Positions 28,244 through 41,139 of a DNA stretch of 64,000 nt are shown here, piece by piece. The stretch comes from Vespa crabro. Its lineage: Eukaryota > Arthropoda > Insecta > Hymenoptera > Vespidae. Every line of letters begins with the position of its first letter. The first letter of the stretch is position 1. The notes below the pieces were generated by a model, which saw nothing but the letters and a program-made list of their open reading frames with translations, had not been told where the DNA came from and made no database searches. Location of the stretch: assembly GCF_910589235.1 (NCBI RefSeq), contig NC_060960.1, positions 7,622,839 to 7,686,838 on the forward strand. The letters run 5' to 3'. The position numbers were made by a program, and so were the translations under genes.

Positions 28244-28247
<4 letters not shown>

Positions 28248-29492
28248 GATAGAGCGAGTAAGAGGGGTAACAGGAGTATGTTCCAAGTGGTGGGGTATAG
28301 CGGAATGGAGAGGAGAGTAAAGAGAGGGGAAACCGTTCGCACGTTTTACTTCACGAGGAAACCGTGGGGAATGATTTCTTCTTATTTCTCTTTCTATTTC
28401 TCTTTCTTTATTTTCTTACGACGATACGAAGGCCTTTTCTAAGACTTTTCTAAGCTACTCTTGCGATCACCTCGAGGATGAGAATTCGATCGATCGTGTC
28501 AACTCTTGAAAAAGTTTTATATTCATAAGTGGATAGGTATAAGGAAAAAAAAGTATTTTGGATTCTTTCAATGGTGGTACGCCAGTTATCGATTTTTGCC
28601 GTCTCTCTTCTTGTCCCCTTTTTCTTTTTCTTTGTTTTTTCCTCTTTTCTTTTCTTTTTTTTTGCTTTTTTCTCTCTTCCTTTTTTTTTTTTTTTCTTTT
28701 TCTTAGATATATGCCCCTTGTTAGAAAGACTTCGAGGAGAGAAGTGTTCGGGAAACTGGATCAAACTTTGTGGTGTGATGGATTGAGAACTCGTGGATAG
28801 AATATCGTCAAAGTTATAGTGTGCCATACAGGTTCATTTATTGTGCCTTCGTTAGGTACGTCGATCTTCAGCGATCGTTGCTGATCTTCTTCAGCCTTTG
28901 TTAAGTGGCACGAAGTTCGAAACTATTATTATTCGTTGTTGTCTAATCTTCGTTAATTATTTTCATTTTCTTTTATATTTATTTAATTATGAAATATTTT
29001 GTGATATTTAATTATTTATAATTTTGTTTGTTCTTCGATCGTCATAGAAGATAAGAAATTAATAATAAGTATTTCAACTTGAGATATTAATTTTTCAATG
29101 ATTTTATAATCCTAACTGACGTTGGGAGAACGGAAATCCATTTTTGCATAGACCCAGTGCCGAGAAGCCTACCGATATATTTTTAGAATCCTTTTATGTC
29201 GTAGCCTCTCTGGAGTCCCGCGGTGAAAGGGTTAGCCTTCGTCGTATCGTCTCCATTGATAATCAGATTCGAAGGCGTAGGGTAAAAGAGTATCTCACAG
29301 TCTCGCAATATATTTCTCGTCGTCTTTTTATTTAAATGAAAACGAAAAACATGGAAGATATTGAGATCGGAATAGGAAAGAATCAAAAAATTTGTAGTCA
29401 TAATATATAGAACTTTGAGTAGCTCTTTGTAAGAGTAATCTTATACTATATAATTATAAACAATAAACATTTAAATATTCTCTTAGTGTATC

Positions 29493-29570
29493 GTAGAGAG
29501 AGAGAGAGAGAGAGAGAGAGATAAATAGATACATAGATAGATAGATAGATAGAGAGAGGGAGAGAGAGAA
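29493..29570. repeat. (GA)n with (GATA)n
   Basis: GA array at 29493-29521, GATA tetranucleotides at about 29526-29552, then GA again. Confidence 0.9.
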
Positions 29571-29944
29571 GTTTTCTCTAATGGAATTTATTTGTTTATA
29601 AAAATAATTTGTCGAAGAAAAATATCTCAATTACGAATATCTTCCTTCTTTACAATCTAACTAACGAGTCAAATTCAGAAACATTAATAAGGGTTTCCTA
29701 AGGGATAATAAAACTCGGTAGAAAAATAAATTAACGAAGTTCGTTTGTTTCTTTTTGTCGAGTGGAAGGGGAGAGCTCTTTGACGACTCACTGACAGAGT
29801 CAGTCATTGTCGACGGAGGTGGACGTCCCTGAATAAGAGAGACCGCTGACACCAGAGAATATTCTTTTCGAGACGAGCGGCATATACGGAATTAGCATGA
29901 TTTGTATTGGACGTGCCTTTGCATAGCCTATACTTCTATACGTG

Positions 29945-30032
29945 GTAACATATACATATATATATATACACATAGTTATACCAAATATATACGTATGTAT
30001 ATATATATATACATATATAGTTATACCAAAGT
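29945..30032. repeat. Imperfect tandem duplication around a TA array
   Basis: ATAGTTATACCAAA occurs twice, about 45 bases apart, each time after a TATACATA-type stretch. This indicates a local duplication of a unit of about 45 bases. Confidence 0.7.
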
Positions 30033-30626
30033 CACCGAGTTCGTCAGGTGATCGAGGAGGTGCCATCAGTCACGTGGAGGCGCGAATTCGCCGCTGGATG
30101 TACTGTTTATGTTAAAGGGCTCGTTCAACGAAGCTCGTTTTACCAGACTCCATCTCTCTATCCCTTCCTTCTCATCCTATCACGCTACTCCCTTCGTTTT
30201 CGTCAGCTTCTTGACGTGACGACGCTTAACTACGGCTTGATCGGCCAAAACGACCCTTCCTCTTAACTTTCTACTTCGTATACGTCTCTCCGCGACATTC
30301 TTTTCCATACATTTCAGATATAAATGAGATCGAATTTATCTCTCTTTATGTGGCGGCACCTTTCTTGCGTGACGACGCCTAATCGCGTCGTTTTACCTTC
30401 GATAATCGAATTCCCTGCCTTTTCTTGACAATATAAGAGGAAAAAACCTATAAGAACGTGGAAATTTTTCTTTTCTTTTCTTTTCTTTCCTTTTTATATA
30501 TTTATTTAATTATTTCTTTTTTTCATATAAAATCTATTGCTATTAGATTTTTATATTCTTTCCCTCAAGTTGGCACTTCTTCTCGAAAAAATCGTCCATT
30601 AATTTAAAATACATATACATATATAT

Positions 30627-30663
<37 letters not shown>

Positions 30664-32475
30664 ATATGTACATATATACATTTAAATAATACAACATCCT
30701 TGGTATAAATACTTAAAATTTGATTGAACGTCACAGTCACAAGATTTCGATTGTATCTGTCGATTAAAATCAAACACACCGTATATCGGCTTATCGTTCT
30801 CAACGTCTTTAACAATCAGTACTAACGAGTAAATGATTAAACATTATTACAAATAATACTTATCTAATACCATTCCCCTCTCTCTCTCTCTCTCCCCTTC
30901 TCGATAGGGAAAGTTTATGCATGTGCTATTAATAAAACAGTTAAAGATTCGTATTCTTAAGATGCGGTATAAAGTCAGGGACTAATGAGAGCCGCGTGTC
31001 AAGCTGGAATGTTAATCGGCCGGATTCATCAATCATTGGTATAGCGCGTGAATATAGAACGATGTAATTTACGAAAACTAATCGGATAGCCACGCGTTAG
31101 AATCGGAAGGAAAGAAAGAGACGAAGAAAGGGTAGTTGGGTGTAAAGATAAAGAGAGAGAGAGAGAGAGAGAAAGAAAGAAAGAGAGAAAAAAAAAGAAA
31201 TGAAATGAAATGAAAAGAAAGGAAAAAAGGAAAGCAAGAAAAAAAAACCAATAAAGAGATATAAGAAATATGTAGTAGTTATAAATCATTATCGATATAA
31301 TTAGTACGATGTAAGAAGGAGTTCGACCGCAAACCGGACGCGATCAGCTGAGTTTTACACCTCCTCCACCGCTAGACCCAATACTTTTTTTTCTTTCTCT
31401 TTCTCATTCAAGGAAAGTAGGCCGTTTCCTTTGTCATAACCCGTAAAACTAGATAACACTCTTTTCTATTTCTTTTTCTTTTCTTTTCTTTTCTTTTCTT
31501 TTCTTTTTTTTCTTTTTCTTTTTTCATTCTTTTTTTCTTCTTCTTTTTCGAGGACCACCTTAACGTTCATCAATTTTCGACCTCTGGATGCATCGGAGAT
31601 AAATAATGAATCTCGTTCGTGGATGAAGGTGAACGAAGAATCGAAATAATGTCCGTGCCGTAGGTCCAGATTCGAGAGAAGGAAACAACGTTTATTATAT
31701 TAGGGACAAGCACTGTGAACATCCAGAAGATATAATAGCCAATAAAATGAAAGATAAGATTTAATCAAATATCTATGGAAAATAGTTAGGTGCTCGAAAA
31801 GTATTATAATATCTTGTAAAATTTTACTTAATAAAAGGATTAATTAATTATATTTATTATTTTTATTAGTGAATCAATTATACTAGAATCTACTATCGAA
31901 ATAAATGTTTACGGATAATAAAAAGAAATATAATTGTAGATAGGTAAATACGATTATAAAAGTAAAGATGCAAACATAATATGGTGATATTAAATCTCAA
32001 AATGAATCTCGTATCGAATAGGAAGGAGAGAACGAAGCTAGAGATGAGCGCCCCTGAGCTATAATATTAATGATGACTCGCTCTTGCTAGCTCGTCGTAT
32101 CCCAAAGAGGAGCCAGTTTACGCTGTTTGTCCTCCCGTGTCCTCTATCTGCGGACACGTATGCAGTTTTCAGTTAATCCTTTCGATCCTTCTCGTTGAGA
32201 TTGCTTGCCGAGTTTACGCGCACTCACGCCTATCTTCTTCACATCGTAGCTATCATCGTATCGTCGATATGGCGACTTGTCTTGTTTCTTTAAAAAAAGG
32301 GGAAATTTTTTTTTTTTTGACCAGTTTGATCGCGAAAATTTCGTAATAAAAATTGATAAACACCGAGAAAAGATAGTACTACATTTTTTTGAGAAGTTGT
32401 AAGGTGGGGATGGAAGAATAAATAAATATTATAGTATAAGCCTTTGAAACATGGATTTTGAATATATTTTCAAAT

Positions 32476-32516
<41 letters not shown>

Positions 32517-33339
32517 TGTTTATGATAAAGTAGAAATAAAGAAACTGTGCTGATTGACGAAAAAGTGGAGATTATAAAAAAGCAGTTCTACGTCCTCCCT
32601 TCCTTGCCCTCTCCAAAGAAATCTACGTCCGTAGCGATTTTTACTAACATCTGTGGTAGATTTACCAACTTTTCTTTTCCTTTAAAAAATGATCGTCCAA
32701 CACGATTAATATCTGTCCACGAAATCCGAAAGACGAAGAAAATGGGAAAATGGTCGAAACTGTTAAAATGGTTCCGCCGGTTGCCACGCCACTTCTGAGC
32801 AGCTGAAGGCGCAATCCGGTCCAGCCCTCTTGCCTGTTAGAAGTCCACCGCTTCGGTCATGTGGAAAAATAATTACTAATGTCGGACGAAAAAAATGTCG
32901 GTGTCTTCGGGAAAATAAGAAAGCATAATAATTGCATCGATCAAAAAACAACGATGAAAAGAATTTTCATTTCGAAATATCGTAAACGAGCGTTTAGAAA
33001 AAATTACTTATTTAATTACTTATTAATCGTATCTTTGTGAACTATTTTTTCTCGTATAAAAAAAACAAATATCTTCAATAATATCAATAAAACTAGATAT
33101 ACATCACTCAAAAACAAATACTTAGCAGCAGATAATTTCGATATTAAAAATTAATCATTGTTAAAGATTTTTACTTTTTCCTCTTTTTCTTTTCTTTTCT
33201 TTTTTCCTTTTTGTTTTTTTTTTTTTTTTAATAAAAACAAACTTTCAATTTTTAGATTTGATATCGTCTGTTATATAAATAGATATTGTGAAAGATAGTT
33301 TGAAGAGATCCTCGAAAGAGATCTAACGTTTACAACGTG

Positions 33340-33480
33340 AAAATATAGTGAAAGAAAATAGTGAAGCCGCCATTCTCCGGCAATATGGCGGTAGAAGAAC
33401 GGTGCGCGTCTTCGGAAGATGCGAGAACGATGCAGGCACCAAGGCGTATCCCGCGGGGAAGATGGCCGTGGCCCTGGCCA
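33340..33480. promoter_or_regulatory. Candidate Polycomb response element core with PHO/YY1-type sites
   Basis: Two PHO/YY1-type cores face each other: CCGCCAT (33367-33373) and ATGGCGG (33385-33391), separated by 11 bases. A third, AAGATGGCCG, is at 33459-33468. A (GA)n tract of the kind bound by GAGA factor lies at 34016-34082. PHO (GCCAT) plus GAGA motifs are the classic components of Drosophila Polycomb response elements. The block is GC-rich relative to its flanks and has no convincing coding potential. Confidence 0.35.
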
Positions 33481-34015
33481 CCTGCTGCCACTTTGATTTT
33501 GCCGCTGGAATCTCATTTAGCAGTGTAATCCCCGTGTTCATTGACGATGGATCGGCCGTCCACGAGGCATTGTAGGTGTACTGAAACATTTCGTACCTTC
33601 TAATATATCATCGATCGCCGCTAGACGGAAGATCGAGCACGATTAACGGGCGTAAAAATATTCTTATTGTAAGGTAGATCCATATCAAGCGATATATATA
33701 TATATATATATAGTTATGTACGTACATACATACGTACAGACTCATACAAATTATAGTAATTTCCAAGCTTTAAGAAGTTTCTAGTTTTTTTATTCTTTCA
33801 TTGCTTGAAATAGTACGATTCCTCTCAAACATACATATAATAGAGATTAAAATGATGAATATTTTTATTATCTTATTCGTCGTTCATTTTCGAATACAAT
33901 AAAGCTTTCATTGTAATTATAATACTTGGCTAATGATCTTAAAAGACTTAACTAGAACAGAATTCTCAGAAAATCTCTATAAAGACTAAAACGTTGTCGA
34001 GGATTTTGTTCGTAA

Positions 34016-34042
34016 AGAGAGAGAAAAAGAGAGAGAGAGAGG

Positions 34043-34081
<39 letters not shown>

Positions 34082-34082
34082 G
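34016..34082. repeat. (GA)n tract near PHO-type sites
   Basis: A GAGAG-rich run of 67 bases with few interruptions. It lies 0.6 kb from the paired CCGCCAT/ATGGCGG sites. Confidence 0.9.
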
Positions 34083-34156
34083 GACAGAATGAAATTAAGT
34101 TCCGGAAGGACGTCAATTAATATGCCTGATAATTATCATTCTCAACGAAGCCGACT

Positions 34157-34366
34157 GCTCTTTTTCTTCTTCTTCTTCTTCTTCTTCCTCTTCCTCTTCT
34201 TCTTCTTCTTCTTCTTGTTGCTTGTATTTGATCCATGTTCGCTGGTTACCGTGTTTACACAGGGAGACCGCAATTAATAACTCTGATAATGTGTCAAGTA
34301 GTACATTATCTTATTTAATTTGTAACTCGTTCGTACGACAAAGAAGAAGAAGAAGAAGAAGAAGAC
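34157..34366. repeat. (CTT)n and (GAA)n in inverted arrangement
   Basis: CTT array at 34157-34216 and GAA array at 34341-34366 are complementary and about 125 bases apart, so the single strand can fold back. It includes unique spacer sequence. Confidence 0.85.
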
Positions 34367-34725
34367 AACGAAGAATAATAAGAATAAGAGGATGGGGGAG
34401 GAAGAAGAAGAATAATAAGAACAAGAATAAGAAGCTCGAACGTCGAGGAATCTCGATTTCCGCGGTGAAGACAATGATTCGAGCTTTCCTCTGCCTTCCT
34501 ACAGGCCATACGATGAATAGTCCGCTGATTGTTTGCGCCGCGTCACGGTTTCGGAGTCGCGTTTAATTCAATTTGTGAAGTGACTTACGGTGTCTGCCAT
34601 TAGTCATCGTACGGCGTGCGCCTCGTCGTAGCTTGCCGGCCGTGCTTCTTACTTTTCAGAGCCTTACCGAATCGCCAAGTGGAAGTAGAATGAGCCATCG
34701 AGAAAGAGGTGAAAAGAGGGAGTGC

Positions 34726-34730
<5 letters not shown>

Positions 34731-34780
<50 letters not shown>
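34731..34780. repeat. (GA)n microsatellite
   Basis: About 24 GA units with one GAAAGA interruption. Confidence 0.9.
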
Positions 34781-35030
34781 GAGACTCCTGAGAAAAGGGT
34801 ATACCTTTTGAGAATCACTTAGATCCAAGCCGCCCTGGACGACCGGTTGATTATGGTTCCAGCACTGCCTGAACGTTATCTCTACGAGAATGGTCCTCAT
34901 CAGGTGAATCGGCCGCAAATGGTAGCGGCATAATAAGTACCATTATTATCGGGAACTCTGTTATACATGCGCTTCGTCGATACGCGATGCCGACCGACGG
35001 CTCCCCAGAAAACCAGGAGGCAAGACTGCC

Positions 35031-35061
35031 TTTTTTTTTTTTTCTTTTTTTCTTTTTTTTT

Positions 35062-35105
<44 letters not shown>

Positions 35106-35110
35106 TTTTT
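35031..35110. repeat. Poly(T) with (CTTT)n
   Basis: T-rich tract passing into about ten CTTT units. Confidence 0.9.
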
Positions 35111-35393
35111 TCCTATTCGAAGGGTCAACGGATAAGACGAAAGGGGACGCGTTTCAAAAATCGTTTCTTTTAAGTAGTCACGGTACATTCGAAACGGACG
35201 AGTTTCTCGTAGCAGGTAAAGCCTACATATGTTTATCGACCAGGTCATATCTTTTTGTAATTTTACTTTTATTTTACGAGGAAGTAGGTACCTACATGTT
35301 GCTTGTACTTTAAAATTATCGTGTTGTTACACATGATGGATGGTAAGAATTTTTTTTCGTGTTAAGTAGTATGGACTGAGGTTAGTTAGAGGT

Positions 35394-35444
<51 letters not shown>

Positions 35445-35468
35445 AAGAGAGAGAGAAAGAGAGAGAAA
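35394..35468. repeat. (GA)n microsatellite
   Basis: About 75 bases of GA with GAAA interruptions. Confidence 0.9.
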
Positions 35469-36728
35469 TAAAAGAATACAGAAGTTTAAAAAATATTTAT
35501 GGTCATTAGTAGTACGAAACTTGTCTACCTACGAGAAAATTCGTGCTAAATACGAAGGTATTCGTACATAATAAAAAATGGACACATAATTATAGTTATT
35601 ACGATGGTATTACGTATATATCGACTTATGAGTGGGAAGCTGTACTACTGCAATGAACGAGTCTGGAAAAAATTATTGCTCGTAAAAACGTTTGCCCAAT
35701 GGTATATTTATTGACTTACGTAATTGGATATCTTGCCTAATGCAATTAATGAAATAACGAAAGTTGAGAAAATTGATCTCGGTCATGGATATTCGATTGG
35801 TGACGGCCACTATTGATTGCAAATAACTTTGAGGATCGTTATCATATCTCGTTCCAAGCGAATAAACCTGGAAGAGCGAGGATAAGAAAAAGAAGAAAAG
35901 AGAGAGAGAGAGAAAGAGAGAAAGAGAGATGCAAGAGAAAGGAGAAGCAAGAGCAGTAGAACGAACGGAGAAAGTAACCGTAAGAGCGTCGAACGTACTA
36001 CGGATGATGATGACCAAGCATATTTCACCGAAAGTCTAGACTTCCAGTTTGAGCCCTAAGCTACGAATGCTTGAACGGTGCTTAGAGTAGGTAATACTCA
36101 ATAATTAGAATGAACTTATTATTAAAAGCAGTTAATCGTTTCTTTGATCCCTTTCGATTGCTCTGTCACATCGCTGTTCTTTTATCATTTAAAAGTCAAT
36201 TCATCATAAAGTTTTAAGACTTTATAGTCATCATATAATTTCTAAAGGTAACAGATAGAGAAAGAAAATAAATTAATTTAATTCGATTAAATACATATAC
36301 TTCGTGAATTAATAGATATCAGAATATCTAAAGTTACCTAACTGGATATCCATTATGTTAGGTAAGAATTAGATCGCGCATAGACCATATTAGAGATTCA
36401 TTCTCATTAATTTTCGTTTTGTAATGACGCACATGACATATCGTAGCAAAGCTTGAGCTTCCCGACGAATACATTATCAACGACGATATGATAACTCGTA
36501 TGCGTGGCAAAGAAAAATTTCTACCGCGACGAAATTAAAATTGTCGACTTATACGAACGAAAAGACGTGTCGAAAAAGAAATACGACGAGTTCGCGAAGT
36601 GAAAGTAGAAAGCTCGGGAGAGCATGAGAAAATGTATGTAAGTAAAAAAATCGCTATAAAAATTATACCAACCGAAAGAATAATAAATAAAAGAAATACC
36701 AAAGTTTCTATATATATTATTATATATT

Positions 36729-36729
<1 letters not shown>

Positions 36730-36775
<46 letters not shown>

Positions 36776-36790
36776 GTGTGTGTGTATATA
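36730..36790. repeat. (TA)n(TG)n compound microsatellite
   Basis: TA array followed by a short GTGTGTG stretch. Confidence 0.85.
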
Positions 36791-37214
36791 TAAAGTTTGA
36801 CATTACATAATCGCATTTCTCAACAGCAAGAACCAAATCGTTCCTCAATCAAGAATTTTCACCGTTTAATGATCAATAATATAACATTTAGTTTTATTTG
36901 TAATGAACGAAATTAAATCTGAAGATAATTATACGTTCGTGGTTTTAAACAAATTCACATGGCAGGGCCACCCGGTATTATCTCTTCGATCCTGTTACGT
37001 GTAGATGAAGGAGGCCGACCACGAAGAGGGGAAGAAAAGGAAGAAAAAGAAATAATAAGAACAAGAAAGTATGATCTATCGAAGGAAGGAGAACGAGGAA
37101 GATGATGAACATGAGAGGTATGAGTTATCGAACGTAAGGGAAGAAGGAAGAGGATGGAGAAAAGAATGAAGAGAGAATGCAATGTGTAGGAAGATGCGCG
37201 AAGGTGGGATAGTA

Positions 37215-37390
37215 GTGGGGTTGAGAGAATGAGAGAAAGAGAAAAAGAGAAGGAGAAAGAGAAAGAGAAAGAGAAAAAGAAAGAGATAGAAGGAAGGAGA
37301 AGAAGAAAGAGAAAGAAAGGGAGAATGGAAGAAAGGAGAAAAGAAATGAAAGGCTGTCAGAGGAAAGGAGAGAAAGAAGAGAGAAAGAGC
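37215..37390. repeat. Polypurine tract (GAGAAA/GAAG)
   Basis: About 175 bases almost purely purine on the + strand. One frame reads as Glu/Lys/Arg-rich low complexity and is not a gene. It could form H-DNA. Confidence 0.85.
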
Positions 37391-37574
37391 TCGGAGGGTA
37401 TTAGCCGGTCTGAAGGGTGGATGCGAAGAAAGAGAGTTCCCTCTTTCTTATATATTTTTTCTTGTATTCTCCGCCGTTCCTTGGGAAAAGTTTGTTGTTT
37501 GAAGCAGCGCTCTGGCTCTCGCGATCATTAATCATGCCAAGTTTTGGTTTGACTAGCAGCAGCCCTGGCATAGC

Positions 37575-37578
37575 TCTT

Positions 37579-37617
<39 letters not shown>

Positions 37618-37645
37618 TTCTCTCTTTCTCTTACGTTCTCTCTCG

Positions 37646-37682
<37 letters not shown>
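37575..37682. repeat. (CT)n tract
   Basis: Over 100 bases of CT with TTTCTC interruptions, 185 bases after the polypurine tract. Together they form a purine/pyrimidine inverted pair. Confidence 0.9.
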
Positions 37683-37683
<1 letters not shown>

Positions 37684-38539
37684 GATGTGCGCGCGAGCAC
37701 ACGGCCGCTCTTTTCCGACTCTCTGCACTTCTCTCTCCCAGTTTTCGTTCCTGTTACGTCGGCTTCCTTCGGCAACGCCAACCTCGAAGCGTTACGTGGG
37801 GGAGAGAAAGAGGGTTGCAGGGAGGACAGAAAAGGAAGGCTTGCTTCGTTTCTACCCCTCACCCCAATTCCCCAATCTCCTTCTGCCTTTCCAGACCCTT
37901 CTGCGTTTCCCCATCCGTAGGAGGGCGCAGGCTATTCGGGAATATCATAGAGGGGTGCCACCATAGAAAAGGAACCACCATCCTCTTTTACCCCTCCATT
38001 TCTTTCTCTCGTTCTCTCTCTTTTTTACTCTTTCTCTACTTTCACGAAAAAAGCACGGAAAGGAGGCATTTCTTTCTATCTATTCTATCGGAGTACGATA
38101 TAAGCCCTTTCTATGAAGTAATAATAGATTTTCAAAGCTTTCTCCTCGACTTTTCGCGTGGCTTCCAGACGAAAAATCAAATCGTCTTCGTTACAAAAGG
38201 GTTTTACGAATTTTTTTAAAAGCCTATATAAATAATTATCATCGAACATGGGATTATTGAAATCCTTTCTGACAGATATCTCTATATCGATATATTGTTC
38301 TATTTTGAAAAAAAAAATTCTGACTTATCTTTAGATCATCATTATATTATGTAAGAATTTTGAGAAAAAAGTGTCCTGAAAGAAGTGTCTTTTAAATTGT
38401 CTAGAGCATTCAAGTACGACAGAATCCAGTACGAAAGTAGAGTACCAAGATCATTTAAAGATCTAACGATCTCGAATTCGTTCTCGATTTTCATGAAGTG
38501 AAACTTTAAAGTACGTATTCAGAACGTTGGTTGTACATA

Positions 38540-38960
38540 TTTACATGCACGCATACATGCACACTTTCACGATAGAAGGTATCGAGGATATGGAAGGTGG
38601 AAGGAGGCAAAGGCTGTACCTGTGGATTGGTAACTCGAAAGTTAGGGTCCCGCGCTGCAGTTGATTAACGATGTGAGCGTCCAGGTCGAGGTGGGTGGCG
38701 CATGCCTTTGTGACAGGACGCCCGTTCCTCCGCTCCACCGACATCGCCACCGTTGCTATCACGGATTATTATAACTCGTAGGTTTCATCTCGTACTAGCC
38801 ATTCGTCGTCCGGCTTCGACTCGGACATCGATGCGCTCACCGGTTATCGTCACGTTCGTATAGACTCTCTCGAACGATCAAGCAAGCCCACCTCCTTCGA
38901 CAATGCTTGATCGAAGACCGATCGATAGAGGATCGATCGTTCCGCTGGCACACGTCGATG
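38540..38960. promoter_or_regulatory. GC-richer block with insulator-like motifs
   Basis: Non-repetitive sequence with GGTGGCGC (38694-38701), which resembles the Drosophila CTCF core. Repeated GATCGAT/ATCGATAG motifs lie at 38905-38945, resembling BEAF-32/DREF sites. TATCGATA also lies nearby at 38285-38292. These motifs are short, so insulator function is a guess from motif content and Hox-cluster context. Confidence 0.22.
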
Positions 38961-39976
38961 ATTTCTGACTTAAAATCTTTTTTGTTATCTCTTCACTACT
39001 CTTTTTCTTTCTCTTTATCTCTTTCTCTCTCTCTCTATCTCTCTCTTTTATTTCGGTTCTTCGACTTTATTCTATAAATGGGATCGATCTCTTTTTATGA
39101 TTCAAATATTTATTGGTATTAATGATTGGTCCTTCAATTTTAATATATACTTTTCTAGAATATAGCTGTGCCACTTGGTTCATCGGTATATTTATTTGTT
39201 ATATATTATAAAAGATATAATATATGTAGGATAGAGAACATTGATGTAGATGAAAACGATGAGTTTAAAGGGACAACAGGGACAACGTTGGGTGAACTCT
39301 TATTTAATTTTCCTCTTGGATCTATTCGAACGCAATATTGGGACGCGAAAGGCTCGTATAAATGCGCATTTTATTAAGGCATAGTGCTGCGTGAATAAAG
39401 GATCAAGATGGGTTCTTCTATTTAGGGGGATATTCCCTTTTTGTTACCGTCGACGGGTTTTCGTGACCACGAGAGCCAAAGGGAAGTTCTATATGCGTCT
39501 CGATCTGCTTGAAAAAGAACCAATCAGCGTTTCTCCCTCTTGCACCCTGCAATCCGCAGCCACGCCTGCCAATATAGGGTACGTACCCTTGTCAGATCGA
39601 CCCTTATCCTTTTTACCCGCCTTTCTCTTCCTCTCTCCTTTTCTCTCTTAAGGTAAAACTGGACTAAACTCATTTTGCAAAATGGACTCCTTTTAGCCAG
39701 TTGTTTTCATCTAAGATACTCGATTCATCCACCATGTTTTCGATCTGATCATCGTAAGCATGAAACATATAAAAAGCTATTAGAAAAAAAAAAAAAAAAA
39801 GAAGAAGATTTTTTTTTGCAACAATATACAAGCGAATAATTACAGAGATAATGTTTATCTAATCTTCAATATCTCCATTTAGGAAATATCTTTCTCTAAT
39901 GTTAGCGAATTGTTTAGAAATTTGATTGACGTCCTCGAATGATTAATTAGATTTATGTTCTAACTCTATATATACC

Positions 39977-40018
<42 letters not shown>

Positions 40019-41139
40019 ATTATTTATCATGTAACATTTATTGAACGACTGCTATATGCAGATATATTTAGTTACTCGCAATTAATTCGGGACACTCATC
40101 GTTACATCATTAATTGCATATGTGAAACTTTATATATCGAAACGTTTGAAAATCGTATAAAAATCTTCATTATTTATTTTATTTTTACGAATGATTATGA
40201 TCAAGATTAAAACTATTGGGACTTATTTATCAGAGTTTAAGTATTGTACAAATACATTGACAGATAACCACTTTTGTCCCTGCGCTTTCATAATTATCTT
40301 CTACTCTAGAGAAGAAGAGACAACGAGTAACAATTCTCTTTGATAATGTCGTTCAACATTGTAAGGGCTACGAAAGAGAGAAAACTTGGAAAGAGGGACA
40401 ACAAAGTTTTCAGGCTGAAGGAGACTGGAGACTAGAGGGTGACTGGCGCGATTGCAAGCCTCTAGATGGGTGATTGATTCACTTTGAATGATTAAAGAAC
40501 GCGATGGAACAAGGGAGAAGAAAAAGAGAGAGAGAGAGAGAAAAAGAAAGACGCAGAATAATAGCATTCGATAGACTCATCAAACTTTCCGGAAAAAACT
40601 TAAGATCGGTTCATAGTTGAAATGGATCAGTGACAGACCTAAGTTCTTGTCATCTTATAGACATTCATAAAATTATATTGCTTAACAATAGTTTGTCTTC
40701 ATAGCTCTCTCTTTCTCTCTCTCTCTCTCTTTGTATTCAAATTCCCTTTAAGGGAATCTTTATCTTTAAAACTAAATTTAATAACATATTATCACAAAAT
40801 AATTAAGATAATCTTCAAAATTTTTATTACTCATCAATTTTCAATGATATTATTACAATTCGTATTGTCGTAATATAGCAAAAGAAATTTTTCTTTTAAA
40901 TTTTTGTAAAAGGATTTTACCATCCTAAGATGAGAAAACCAACCGTGGCTTTCCATCTTCCCATCTAATCGTAAGAAGTTTATTGAATCCGTTTGGAAAG
41001 TAAAGGATTAACTTAAAATAGATGCACAAAAGGTAAAGGAAAAGAATCTTCCTTCTTTCTTCTTTGGAGAAATTTGTATAATTTACAACTCATAAATAAT
41101 GGGAAATAGTAATCAAGCGAAACGAAATTTCATTGTGAC

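Larger units (their letters stand above)
25011..33339. other. Intergenic DNA between mir-10 and the PHO-site block
   Basis: No gene is recognised. It holds (TA)n, (GA)n and triplet arrays and long purine tracts (26710-26860). A Hox/Exd-like TCATCAATCA followed by TTGG lies at 31026-31038. An 80-codon - strand frame (25905 to 25663) without repeats has no recognisable domain. Confidence 0.7.
33481..41139. other. Intergenic DNA, repeat-rich
   Basis: No gene is recognised. GA, CTT, TA and polypurine/polypyrimidine tracts dominate 34.0-37.7 kb. The stretch 37.7-41.1 kb is more unique and includes the insulator-like block at 38.5-39.0 kb. Confidence 0.7.

Noticed and set aside
32547..32798. 83-codon frame with Lys-rich C-terminus
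   Set aside because: The first codon is GTG, and the only internal ATG leaves fewer than 20 codons. No domain is recognised.
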